A DNA stretch of 39,397 nt from an uncultured Bacteroides sp. Its GTDB lineage: Bacteria > Bacteroidota > Bacteroidia > Bacteroidales > Bacteroidaceae. Where the stretch lies: positions 1 through 39,397 of the forward strand of contig CAAFTU010000101.1 of the NCBI GenBank assembly GCA_900766005.1. Reading direction: 5' to 3'. The stretch's first letter is position 1. Every line of letters begins with the position of its first letter. A program made the translations under genes and the position numbers. The notes under the pieces were generated by a model that made no database searches, was not told where the DNA came from, and was given only the letters and a program-made list of their open reading frames with translations. Below, piece by piece: positions 1 to 7,278 of the stretch.

Positions 1-72
1 GATCCGCCTGGGGCTCGAACCCAGGACCCCAACATTAAAAGTGTTGTGCTCTACCTGCTGAGCTAGCGAATC
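1..72 (-). tRNA. tRNA-Lys (anticodon UUU), 3' end at window edge
   Basis: Read on the minus strand, a cloverleaf begins at base 72. The 7-bp acceptor stem (GATTCGC with GCGGATC, one G-U pair) closes at base 1. The anticodon loop is CTTTTAA, giving anticodon TTT for lysine, on a 5-bp CAACA/TGTTG stem. The T arm carries GGTTCGAGCCC-type sequence. The discriminator base and any encoded CCA lie outside the window. A good Bacteroides-type promoter sits about 40 bases upstream. Confidence 0.95.
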
Positions 73-111
73 AATCCTTAGTGCTTATCAGTTATTTCCT
101 GATTGCGGTTG

Positions 112-141
112 CAAAGGTAGTCACTTTTTTGAAACCTGCAA
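112..141 (-). promoter_or_regulatory. Promoter of tRNA-Lys
   Basis: On the minus strand, TTG at 141-139 is followed by 19 bases and then TACCTTTG at 119-112. This matches the Bacteroides sigma-ABfr consensus (TTG/TTTG, about 19 bases, TAnnTTTG). The tRNA 5' end is 40 bases downstream, so a short 5' leader would be processed. Confidence 0.75.
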
Positions 142-165
142 GCGTTTTGGATGTTTTTTTTCGAA

Positions 166-1299
166 TTATTTTTCGTCCTTTTCTTCTTTCTTCTGATTAT
201 CAGTGTTTTCTGTGCTTTCATATTTTATCAATTCTTTGTTGATAATGAAGCGCTGATAGTACGAAAGCATTAAAGTTGTAAGCGGAAGAGCGATGATCAT
301 CCCCAGCATTCCCATCAAAGAACCCCAGATGGAAAGAGACAAAAGAATGATGGCCGGATTTAATCCGGTGATTTTTCCCATGATTTTGGGTACAAGCAGG
401 GTGTCTTGTATGATTTGTACGATGGTGAATACCGCCAAGGCACCGGCAATGACCACCCAAAAGTTATCTCCCGTATCGGCTGCTTTGAGGATGGCAAGTA
501 TCAGGGTAGGGAAGAAACCGATGATTTGCAGGTAGGGGACCATGTTGAGAGCACCGATGAAAAGTCCCAAAGCAATAGCCATGGGAAAGTCGATAATCAG
601 AAAGCCGATGCTGAAGAGGATGCCTACACAAAGCGCAACCAGTGCTTGACCGCGGAAATACTTGTTCATGCCGTTTTGGATGTCATACACCAAGTGGGAG
701 GCAAAATGACGGTATTTGTTGGGAAGCAGGTGCAGCCATCCTTCGGCTATGGCTTCGTAGTCTAAAAGAATGAAGATGACGTAAAGCAGGATGATGAAGG
801 AAGCGAAGATGCTGAAGAGGATGTTGATGGATTCAGCCAGTATGGCCCACATTTTGGGAAGCGTGGTTTTGATGGTGGCCAGGATATTTTCTTCGCTCAG
901 CATCTGGTTGATGGCTGCCAGGTCGATGTATTCGTGTATAAACTCGGAAAGGGTGTGGGGGATGTTGGCTCCGCCGCCATGGGAGAGGTAGCTCACCAGC
1001 AGTTTGTTCATTCTTCCCATTTCTGAAATCATCGGGGGAATCAGCAGGTAGAAGATGGCTACACCGGTCAGGGTGATGATGAACAAGGCACAGAATATGG
1101 AAAGGAGCCGGTTCTTGAGTTTCAGTCTGTACTGGAAAAACTTGACCAGCGGATAAACGAGGTAGGCAATGAGCCACGCGATGAAAAACGGCAATAACAC
1201 TCCGCTTAACCGTTCTATCAGCATTAAAATTCCGATGATGATGACGCAGCCGATGGAGCCGCGTATGAAACTGTCGAATGTTATCTTTTTCCTTTCCAT
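166..1299 (-). CDS. AI-2E family transporter (PerM/YdiK-like membrane protein)
   Basis: A 377-residue polytopic inner-membrane protein. Hydrophobic segments lie near residues 15-45, 60-88, 150-180 and in several helices from about 210 to 345. The pattern and the C-terminal block with PYLQIIGFFPT and QDTLLVPKIMG fit the AI-2E transporter superfamily. Members have been linked to autoinducer-2 export, Na+/H+ antiport or general permease roles, so no substrate can be assigned here. It starts at the ATG complementary to 1297-1299, 30 bases after the tdk stop on the same strand, so it is probably co-transcribed with tdk. The C-terminal tail is short and rich in Lys and Glu. Family assignment is firm; function is unknown. 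Confidence 0.88.
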   Translation of the reverse strand: MERKKITFDSFIRGSIGCVIIIGILMLIERLSGVLLPFFIAWLIAYLVYPLVKFFQYRLKLKNRLLSIFCALFIITLTGVAIFYLLIPPMISEMGRMNKLLVSYLSHGGGANIPHTLSEFIHEYIDLAAINQMLSEENILATIKTTLPKMWAILAESINILFSIFASFIILLYVIFILLDYEAIAEGWLHLLPNKYRHFASHLVYDIQNGMNKYFRGQALVALCVGILFSIGFLIIDFPMAIALGLFIGALNMVPYLQIIGFFPTLILAILKAADTGDNFWVVIAGALAVFTIVQIIQDTLLVPKIMGKITGLNPAIILLSLSIWGSLMGMLGMIIALPLTTLMLSYYQRFIINKELIKYESTENTDNQKKEEKDEK

Positions 1300-1329
1300 A
1301 TATAATATAGGTATAAAAGTGGTTGGGGT

Positions 1330-1926
1330 TTATTTACTTTTATCTTCTTCCAAGGCCTGCAGGTAGCATTGTCTGCACAAAGGTTCATATTCTGCCGTTT
1401 CGCCTAGAAGTACTTGTTTGTCGTTTTTGACAGTACGGTGTGAGTAGACTGCCAGATCACCGCACTTCACACAGATGGCGTGCACTTTAGACACCTCATC
1501 TGCAATGGCGCAGAGCTGGGGCATGGGACCGAAGGGATTGCCTTTGAAATCCATGTCGAGCCCGGCTATGATGACACGGACGCCGTTGTTGGCCAGCTGG
1601 TTGCAGACGTCAATCAGGCCGTTGTCGAAAAACTGGGCTTCGTCGATACCCACTACATCGATTTCTGAAGTGAACAGCAGGATGCTGGCGGATGAATCGA
1701 TGGGGGTGGAAGCTATGGAATGACTGTCGTGGGATACAACGTCTTCTTCTGAATAACGTGTGTCAATGGCCGGCTTGAAGATTTCTACGCGCTGGCGGGC
1801 AAACTTGGCCCGTTTCATGCGGCGGATGAGCTCTTCGGTTTTCCCGGAAAACATGGAGCCGCATATAACTTCAATTCTACCTCTTCTTTTGGTTTCTTGA
1901 GTGTGGTCTTCTGAAAATAGTACCAT
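1330..1926 (-). CDS. tdk: Thymidine kinase (type II)
   Basis: Cytosolic salvage enzyme that phosphorylates thymidine (and deoxyuridine) with ATP to give dTMP. At 198 residues it has the usual length for the type II (TK1-like) family. The P-loop GSMFSGKT is at residues 23-30, the Walker B-like DEAQFF near 92-99, and two CxxC pairs (CVKC near 153 and CRQC near 185) form the structural zinc site. The lasso region before the second pair ends in AEYEPLC. The short charged N-terminal extension (residues 1-17) is slightly longer than in E. coli. A TACCTTTG -7 element lies 38 bases upstream of the start. The downstream permease gene probably shares the transcript. Confidence 0.97.
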   Translation of the reverse strand: MVLFSEDHTQETKRRGRIEVICGSMFSGKTEELIRRMKRAKFARQRVEIFKPAIDTRYSEEDVVSHDSHSIASTPIDSSASILLFTSEIDVVGIDEAQFFDNGLIDVCNQLANNGVRVIIAGLDMDFKGNPFGPMPQLCAIADEVSKVHAICVKCGDLAVYSHRTVKNDKQVLLGETAEYEPLCRQCYLQALEEDKSK

Positions 1927-1963
1927 GTGATTTTGTGCTTTCTCGTTTTTATGAATGAAGATG

Positions 1964-1971
1964 CAAAGGTA
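1964..1971 (-). promoter_or_regulatory. Putative -7 element for tdk
   Basis: Minus-strand TACCTTTG matches TAnnTTTG, 38 bases upstream of the tdk ATG. I do not see a well-spaced -33 TTG, so the call rests on the -7 motif and position. Confidence 0.5.
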
Positions 1972-2067
1972 AACAATTCAATGTGCAAGAACTGTTAAAT
2001 TATCCATTATTTTAAGTTATTGAACAAATTATTCCTACATTCGCAACATGTTACACAATGGATAGAC

Positions 2068-2670
2068 ATGAATAATAAGCGATTAACAGAACTTGAGTTG
2101 GATGTGCATGAGTTACAGTATCTCATGGATTCGTTTGAGAAGGCACCGTCGTCCACTTTGGCTGAGTTGCTGAAGCGAAATATCGAGCGGATGCAGCAGC
2201 AGCTGGAGGCGTTGTCGGAGGAAGTAGATGCTGCCTGTGTGCCTGTGTCTGTTCTTGTTGCTTCCGAGTCTTTGGTGAAGGAAGCGGTGCATAAAGCCGA
2301 AGAAGACGGTGAGACAGCCCGAAAGGCAGCGGAAGAAACAGTGGAAATAGCGGAGGAAGCTGAAGAGCCTGTGATGGATGTTCCCGTCCGGAAGGAAAGC
2401 GGAAGAACGGCCGTGCTGGGTGAAAACATCAAACTGTTTGCCGGTGGGTTGAGGAAGTCGATCAGCTTGAATGATTCGTTCCGTTTCTCCCGGGAGTTGT
2501 TTGGCGGGGATATGGCATTGATGAACCGGGCCATCGAACAGATCTCGATGATGAGTTCTTATCAGGCGGCAGTGGCGTTTCTTTCGTCGAAGGTGAATGT
2601 GAATGAAGAAAATGAGGCGGTTGCCGATTTTCTGGATTTATTGGATAAGTATTTTAACCAATCTGTATAA
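2068..2670 (+). CDS. Conserved hypothetical protein, Glu/Ala-rich coiled coil plus C-terminal helical domain
   Basis: Not recognised as a named family. From the ATG at 2068 it is 200 residues; an in-frame TTG at 2020 is possible but less likely. Residues 1-60 form a predicted coiled coil (heptad-like LELDVHELQYLM, then MQQQLEALSEEV). Residues 65-105 are a low-complexity Glu/Ala segment. The C-terminal 85 residues (SISLNDSFRFSRELFGGD, then alternating helices) resemble a small helical domain I recall at the end of other Bacteroidetes hypothetical proteins. There is no signal peptide or membrane segment, so it should be cytosolic. It ends 13 bases before the rsmI ATG, so the two are probably translated from one mRNA. 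Confidence 0.8.
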   Translation: MNNKRLTELELDVHELQYLMDSFEKAPSSTLAELLKRNIERMQQQLEALSEEVDAACVPVSVLVASESLVKEAVHKAEEDGETARKAAEETVEIAEEAEEPVMDVPVRKESGRTAVLGENIKLFAGGLRKSISLNDSFRFSRELFGGDMALMNRAIEQISMMSSYQAAVAFLSSKVNVNEENEAVADFLDLLDKYFNQSV

Positions 2671-2683
2671 TATAGAAGAGTAT

Positions 2684-3358
2684 ATGGGAAAATTGTATGT
2701 AGTACCTACGCCGGTAGGAAATCTGGAGGATATGACCTTTCGGGCTGTAAAAGTGTTGAAGGAGGTCGACTTGATTTTGGCTGAGGACACACGTACTTCC
2801 GGTATCTTGTTGAAGCATTTTGAAATTAAGAACGCAATGCAGTCGCACCATAAGTTCAATGAGCACAAAACGGTGGAGAGCGTTGTCAACAGAATAAAGG
2901 CAGGTGAGACCGTGGCACTGATTTCGGATGCCGGTACACCGGGGATATCTGATCCTGGATTTCTGGTGGTTCGGGAATGTGTACGCAATGGCATCGAGGT
3001 GCAGTGTCTGCCGGGGGCAACGGCTTTTGTTCCGGCACTGGTGGCTTCGGGATTGCCGAACGAGAAATTCTGCTTCGAAGGCTTTCTGCCTCAGAAGAAA
3101 GGTCGTCAGACTCGCTTGAAGGGGTTGATGGAAGAACGGCGGACAATGGTGTTTTATGAGTCGCCGCATCGGCTGGTGAAGACGCTGACGCAGTTTGCCG
3201 AGTTTTTCGGTGCCGAACGGCAGGCAACGGTTTCGAGGGAGATTTCCAAGCTGCATGAGGAAACGGTGCGCGGCACGCTGGCGGAACTGATTGAGCACTT
3301 TACAGCTACGGAGCCCCGGGGGGAAATCGTTATTGTATTAGCAGGAATAGACAATTAA
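2684..3358 (+). CDS. rsmI: 16S rRNA (cytidine1402-2'-O)-methyltransferase
   Basis: SAM-dependent methyltransferase of the tetrapyrrole methylase fold that 2'-O-methylates C1402 of 16S rRNA in the decoding centre. The ATG at 2684 gives 224 residues starting MGKLYVVPTPVGNLEDMT, the family N-terminus. The signature ISDAGTPGISDPG lies near residues 81-93, and CLPGATAFVPALVASGLP follows near 110. The C-terminal RGEIVIVL strand is present. It is shorter than E. coli RsmI (about 286 residues) because the C-terminal extension is missing, which is common in Bacteroidetes. The reading frame is open further upstream, but that part lies inside the preceding gene and does not look like RsmI. Confidence 0.95.
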   Translation: MGKLYVVPTPVGNLEDMTFRAVKVLKEVDLILAEDTRTSGILLKHFEIKNAMQSHHKFNEHKTVESVVNRIKAGETVALISDAGTPGISDPGFLVVRECVRNGIEVQCLPGATAFVPALVASGLPNEKFCFEGFLPQKKGRQTRLKGLMEERRTMVFYESPHRLVKTLTQFAEFFGAERQATVSREISKLHEETVRGTLAELIEHFTATEPRGEIVIVLAGIDN

Positions 3359-3392
3359 AATAACTTGATTTAAAAACGTAAAACGTAAACGT

Positions 3393-4250
3393 ATGAAAAA
3401 GTTGACAGTTTTATTTGTATGCGCAGCCTTCTTGGCTTCGTGTGATGCCTTTAAAGGTGGAAGTAAGGATTTGAAGGCTGAGAATGATTCTCTTTTGATG
3501 GAATTGACCCAGCGTAATGCTGAGCTGGAAGATATGATGGGTACGTTCAATGAAATCCAGGAAGGTTTCCGTAAAATTAACGATGCTGAGAGCCGGGTGG
3601 ATTTGCAGCGCGGAAAGATTGGCGAAAACTCAGGCAGTGCCAAGCAGCGTATTGCTTCTGATATTGAGTTTATCACCAAACAGATGGAAGAAAACAAGGC
3701 TCAGATTGAAAAATTGCAGACTCAGCTGAAAAACAGTAAGTACAATTCGGCTCAGATGAAGAAGGCTGTGGCATCGCTTACTGCCGAACTGAATGCAAAG
3801 CAACAGCGTATCGAAGAGTTGCAGAATGAGTTGGCTTCCAAGAATATCCGTATTCAGGAATTGGATACAGCTGTAAGCAACTTGTCGGCTGAAAAAGAAA
3901 CACTGGCTGCAGAAAATGAAGCCAAGGCCAAAACTGTGGTGGAACAGGACAAGAGCCTGAATGCGGCTTGGTTTGTGTTCGGTACTCGCTCTGAACTGAA
4001 AGCTCAGAAGATTTTGCAAAGCGGGGATGTGCTGAAGAATGCTGATTTCAATAAGGATTACTTTACTCAGATTGACATCCGCACTACGAAAGAAATTAAA
4101 CTGTATTCTAAACGTGCTGAACTCCTGACGACTCATCCGGCTGGTTCTTATGAATTGGTGAAGGATGATAAAGGTCAGCTGGCTCTGAAGATTACGAACC
4201 AGAAAGATTTCTGGAGCATTTCCAGATATTTGGTGATTCAGGTAAAATAA
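3393..4250 (+). CDS. Coiled-coil lipoprotein, hypothetical
   Basis: A 285-residue predicted lipoprotein. The signal peptide MKKLTVLFVCAAFLASC has a lipobox L14-A-S-C17, so Cys17 would be lipidated and the protein anchored in the envelope. Residues 27-175 are almost continuous coiled coil (repeated LQ/ELQ/KAEN heptads, with INDAESRVDLQRGKIG near residues 63-78). The C-terminal 100 residues form a globular part containing WFVFGTRSELK and end in ISRYLVIQVK. I do not recognise a function; a structural or scaffolding envelope role is a guess. It follows rsmI by 34 bases and is closed by a strong hairpin terminator. Confidence 0.85.
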   Translation: MKKLTVLFVCAAFLASCDAFKGGSKDLKAENDSLLMELTQRNAELEDMMGTFNEIQEGFRKINDAESRVDLQRGKIGENSGSAKQRIASDIEFITKQMEENKAQIEKLQTQLKNSKYNSAQMKKAVASLTAELNAKQQRIEELQNELASKNIRIQELDTAVSNLSAEKETLAAENEAKAKTVVEQDKSLNAAWFVFGTRSELKAQKILQSGDVLKNADFNKDYFTQIDIRTTKEIKLYSKRAELLTTHPAGSYELVKDDKGQLALKITNQKDFWSISRYLVIQVK

Positions 4251-4270
4251 TTAAAATGGTTTAGTTGATG

Positions 4271-4320
4271 GCCAATGTGCTGATTCCTTATCCGAAGAAA
4301 TCGGCGCATTGGCTTTTTTT
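4271..4320 (+). terminator. Rho-independent terminator after the coiled-coil lipoprotein gene
   Basis: Stem GCCAATGTGC (4271-4280) pairs with GCGCATTGGC (4304-4313), 10 bp with one G-U, followed by a run of seven T. Confidence 0.9.
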
Positions 4321-4347
4321 ATGTTGCATACTGGCTTACAATAATTG

Positions 4348-5040
4348 ATGAAATACAAGAATCTGTTTTTTGACTTAGATGATACGATTTGGGCGTTTTC
4401 ACGGAATGCCCGAGAGACTTTCCAAGAGGTTTATCAACGACATTCGTTCAACCGTTATTTCGATTCTTTTGAACATTTTTATGCGTTTTACCAGAAACGG
4501 AATGCGGAGCTGTGGGTGGAGTACAGTGAGGGAAAGGTAACGAAAGAGGAACTCAACCGGCAGCGTTTTCTTTATCCGCTTCAGCAGGTGGGGGTGAACG
4601 ATGAGGCTTTGGCTATTGACTTCTCTAAGGATTTCTTTACCATTATTCCCACTAAAAGCGGGTTGATGCCGCATGCGAGGGAGGTGCTGAAGTATCTGGC
4701 TCCTCGGTATAATCTGTATGTCTTGTCGAACGGATTCCGTGAACTCCAGGTGCGGAAAATGGAATCGGCCGGTGTGGAGCACTTTTTCAAGAAGGTGATC
4801 CTTTCGGAAGATATCGGTGTGCTGAAACCTTCGCCTACGATTTTTCATTTTGCCTTGTCGGCCACTCAGTCGGAACTGCGCGAGTCGCTGATGATTGGCG
4901 ATAATTGGGATGCGGATATCACGGGAGCCTGCCATGTGGGGATGCATCAGGCTTTCTATAATGTGAGCGGGCGGACGGAGTTTCCTTTCCGTGCTACGTA
5001 TCACATTCAGTCGTTGAAAGATTTGATGGATTTTTTATAA
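4348..5040 (+). CDS. yjjG: HAD-superfamily nucleotidase, YjjG type
   Basis: Haloacid dehalogenase fold phosphatase; YjjG homologues dephosphorylate pyrimidine nucleoside monophosphates, including non-canonical ones, and so act in pool cleaning. The ATG at 4348 (next to an in-frame TTG at 4345) gives 230 residues. Motif I is DLDDT with nucleophile Asp9 and Asp11. Motif II is LSNGF near residue 130, the motif III lysine is in LKPSPTIF near 153, and motif IV is GDNWDAD near 184. An alpha-helical C1 cap fills residues 15-95. It stands alone between a terminator and the MarC-family gene. The fold is certain; substrate is inferred from similarity. Confidence 0.88.
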   Translation: MKYKNLFFDLDDTIWAFSRNARETFQEVYQRHSFNRYFDSFEHFYAFYQKRNAELWVEYSEGKVTKEELNRQRFLYPLQQVGVNDEALAIDFSKDFFTIIPTKSGLMPHAREVLKYLAPRYNLYVLSNGFRELQVRKMESAGVEHFFKKVILSEDIGVLKPSPTIFHFALSATQSELRESLMIGDNWDADITGACHVGMHQAFYNVSGRTEFPFRATYHIQSLKDLMDFL

Positions 5041-5058
5041 CATATCTATAATAAATTG

Positions 5059-5066
5059 TACATTTG
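5059..5066 (+). promoter_or_regulatory. Putative -7 element for the MarC-family gene
   Basis: TACATTTG matches TAnnTTTG and lies 36 bases upstream of the ATG at 5103. No convincing -33 TTG is present at the right distance. Confidence 0.5.
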
Positions 5067-5102
5067 TGCCGTGTATAACTAACCTATAAATGTGATTTAG
5101 CT

Positions 5103-5750
5103 ATGGATAGTGCGCTTTTACCTTTTGCTTTGCTTTGCTTTACGTCTTTCTTTACTTTGACCAATCCGCTGGGGACGATGCCTGTCTTCCTTACCATGAC
5201 TCATGGCATGTCGGAAAAAGAACGGCGTTCCATTATCCGCCGTGCCACCATCGTGTCGTTTCTTACGATTATGGTGTTTGTGTTTGCCGGACAGTTCCTG
5301 TTTAAATTTTTCGGCATTTCCACCAACGGGTTCCGTATTGCCGGTGGGTTTATTATCTTTAAGATAGGCTTCGATATGCTTCAGGCACGCTATACGCCTA
5401 TGAAACTGAAGGATGATGAGATAAAGACGTATGCAGATGACATTTCAATTACTCCGCTGGGCATTCCGATGCTTTGCGGTCCCGGTGCCATAGCCAATGC
5501 CATTGTGCTGATGCAGGATGCACATTCGTTTGAAATGAAAAGTGTGCTTATCGGTGTCATTGCGCTGATTTATCTGCTGACTTATTTTATCTTGAGGGCT
5601 TCTACCCGACTGGTCAATCTGCTGGGTGAAACGGGCAACAACGTGATGATGCGCCTGATGGGGCTGATTCTGATGGTGATTGCTGTGGAATGTTTTGTAA
5701 GCGGGGTGAAACCGATTCTGATTGATATCGTGAAAGAAGGAATTATCTGA
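5103..5750 (+). CDS. MarC family integral membrane protein
   Basis: A 215-residue inner-membrane protein with six predicted helices: about residues 7-28, 43-64, 70-90, 113-135, 140-160 and 185-208. The N-terminal FFTLTNPLGTMPVFLTMT and LGIPMLCGPGAIANAIV blocks are family signatures (UPF0056). Despite its name MarC is not established as a drug-resistance determinant, and the transported substrate, if any, is unknown. The gene is a single unit, closed by a terminator at 5776-5807. Confidence 0.92.
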   Translation: MDSALLPFALLCFTSFFTLTNPLGTMPVFLTMTHGMSEKERRSIIRRATIVSFLTIMVFVFAGQFLFKFFGISTNGFRIAGGFIIFKIGFDMLQARYTPMKLKDDEIKTYADDISITPLGIPMLCGPGAIANAIVLMQDAHSFEMKSVLIGVIALIYLLTYFILRASTRLVNLLGETGNNVMMRLMGLILMVIAVECFVSGVKPILIDIVKEGII

Positions 5751-5775
5751 TAATTGGGATATATAAAGAAATTTT

Positions 5776-5807
5776 AGAGGGTAAGCGTAGTGCTACCCTC
5801 TTTTTTT
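5776..5807 (+). terminator. Terminator after the MarC-family gene
   Basis: GAGGGTA (5777-5783) pairs with TACCCTC (5794-5800), followed directly by seven T. Confidence 0.88.
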
Positions 5808-5809
5808 GT

Positions 5810-5817
5810 TATATTTG
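5810..5817 (+). promoter_or_regulatory. Putative -7 element for hflX
   Basis: TATATTTG, matching TAnnTTTG, starts two bases after the T-run of the preceding terminator and 40 bases before the hflX ATG. The position where a -33 box would fall is inside the terminator stem, and no TTG is seen there. Confidence 0.5.
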
Positions 5818-5849
5818 CGCCTCATATGATTATATACGATTAGTAGAAA

Positions 5850-7103
5850 ATGAAAGAATTTGTAATATCCGAAGCCAAGGTGGAAACAGCGGTGCTTGTG
5901 GGACTTATCACGCAGACGCAGGATGAGCGCAAGACGAATGAATATCTGGATGAATTGGCATTCCTTGCCGAGACGGCTGGGGCGGAAGTTGTGAAACGTT
6001 TTACTCAGAAGTTGCCCACTGCCAATTCTGTGACGTATGTGGGGAAAGGTAAACTGGAAGAAATCAAACAATATATCTTGCAGGAGGAGGAAGAGGAACG
6101 CGAAGTGGGAATGGTCATCTTTGATGATGAACTTTCGGCGAAGCAGATCCGGAATATCGAAGCGGAACTGAAGGTGAAGATTCTGGACCGTACTTCTCTG
6201 ATCCTGGATATCTTTGCCATGCGTGCACAGACTGCCAATGCCAAAACGCAGGTGGAGCTGGCGCAGTATAAATATATGTTGCCTCGTCTGCAGCGCTTGT
6301 GGACTCACTTGGAACGACAGGGAGGTGGTTCCGGCGCCGGTGGCGGTAAGGGTTCGGTGGGTTTGCGCGGACCGGGTGAAACGCAGCTTGAGATGGACCG
6401 CCGTATCATTTTGAACCGTATGTCGTTGCTGAAAGAACGGCTGGTGGAAATTGACAAGCAGAAAGCAACTCAGCGCAAGAACCGCGGACGGATGATTCGT
6501 GTGGCACTGGTGGGCTATACGAATGTGGGGAAGTCTACGATGATGAACTTGCTGGCGAAGAGTGAGGTCTTTGCGGAAAATAAACTGTTTGCTACGCTGG
6601 ATACTACGGTGCGTAAGGTGATTATCGACAATTTGCCTTTCTTGCTTTCGGATACGGTAGGGTTTATCCGTAAGTTGCCTACTGATCTGGTAGACTCTTT
6701 CAAGTCTACGCTCGACGAGGTGCGCGAAGCTGACTTGCTGATTCATGTGGTGGATATTTCGCATCCGGGTTTTGAAGAACAGATTGAGGTGGTGAACAAA
6801 ACACTGGCTGAAATCGGCGGAGGAGGTAAACCTATGATTCTGGTGTTCAATAAAATCGATGCTTACACGTATGTGGAAAAAGCTCCGGATGACCTGACAC
6901 CCCGCACGAAGGAAAATCTGACGCTCGAGGAACTGATGAATACGTGGATGGCGAAGATGGAGGATAACTGTCTCTTTATTTCCGCCCGCGAGAAAATGAA
7001 TATGGATGAATTCAAGAGCGTGGTTTACAAACGCGTGAGGGAACTGCATGTTCAGAAGTATCCGTACAACGATTTTCTTTATCAGACGTACGAGGAAGAA
7101 TAA
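5850..7103 (+). CDS. hflX: GTPase HflX
   Basis: Ribosome-associated GTPase that splits or rescues stalled 70S ribosomes, mainly under heat stress in characterised homologues. The 417-residue protein has the N-terminal HflX domain (YVGKGKLEEI near residue 62; FDDELSAKQIRNIE near 90), a Gly-rich linker with GLRGPGETQLE around 170-181, then the G domain. G1 GYTNVGKST is near 222-230, G3 DTVGF near 269, G4 NKID near 331 and G5 ISAREK near 376. It is monocistronic, with a promoter just after the upstream terminator and its own strong terminator. Confidence 0.97.
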   Translation: MKEFVISEAKVETAVLVGLITQTQDERKTNEYLDELAFLAETAGAEVVKRFTQKLPTANSVTYVGKGKLEEIKQYILQEEEEEREVGMVIFDDELSAKQIRNIEAELKVKILDRTSLILDIFAMRAQTANAKTQVELAQYKYMLPRLQRLWTHLERQGGGSGAGGGKGSVGLRGPGETQLEMDRRIILNRMSLLKERLVEIDKQKATQRKNRGRMIRVALVGYTNVGKSTMMNLLAKSEVFAENKLFATLDTTVRKVIIDNLPFLLSDTVGFIRKLPTDLVDSFKSTLDEVREADLLIHVVDISHPGFEEQIEVVNKTLAEIGGGGKPMILVFNKIDAYTYVEKAPDDLTPRTKENLTLEELMNTWMAKMEDNCLFISAREKMNMDEFKSVVYKRVRELHVQKYPYNDFLYQTYEEE

Positions 7104-7109
7104 CCATAC

Positions 7110-7151
7110 AATGCACGCTTATGCTTCGAAACATAAGCGTGCATTTTTTTT
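7110..7151 (+). terminator. Terminator after hflX
   Basis: A perfect 14-bp stem (7110-7123 with 7132-7145) has an 8-base loop and continues into a run of eight T. Confidence 0.95.
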
Positions 7152-7232
7152 GTTTGGCTGATGATTGTCTTTCGAAAATATAAAAGAGTAAATAAAGCGT
7201 AAGGGATGGAGTAATAATTCACGCTTAATTAT

Positions 7233-7240
7233 TACCTTTG
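7233..7240 (+). promoter_or_regulatory. Putative -7 element for fumarase
   Basis: TACCTTTG matches TAnnTTTG and lies 38 bases upstream of the ATG. No clear -33 TTG is present. Confidence 0.55.
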
Positions 7241-7278
7241 TCTCACTAACTAACTTTACGTAATAAAACAATAAACTT

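Noticed and set aside
166..1299. Autoinducer-2 exporter as a specific function
   Set aside because: The family name is historical; nothing in the sequence or neighbourhood (no luxS or lsr genes) supports AI-2 transport here.
5793..7049. Open frame of 418 codons on the minus strand opposite hflX
   Set aside because: hflX on the plus strand has all G-domain motifs; the antisense translation has none.
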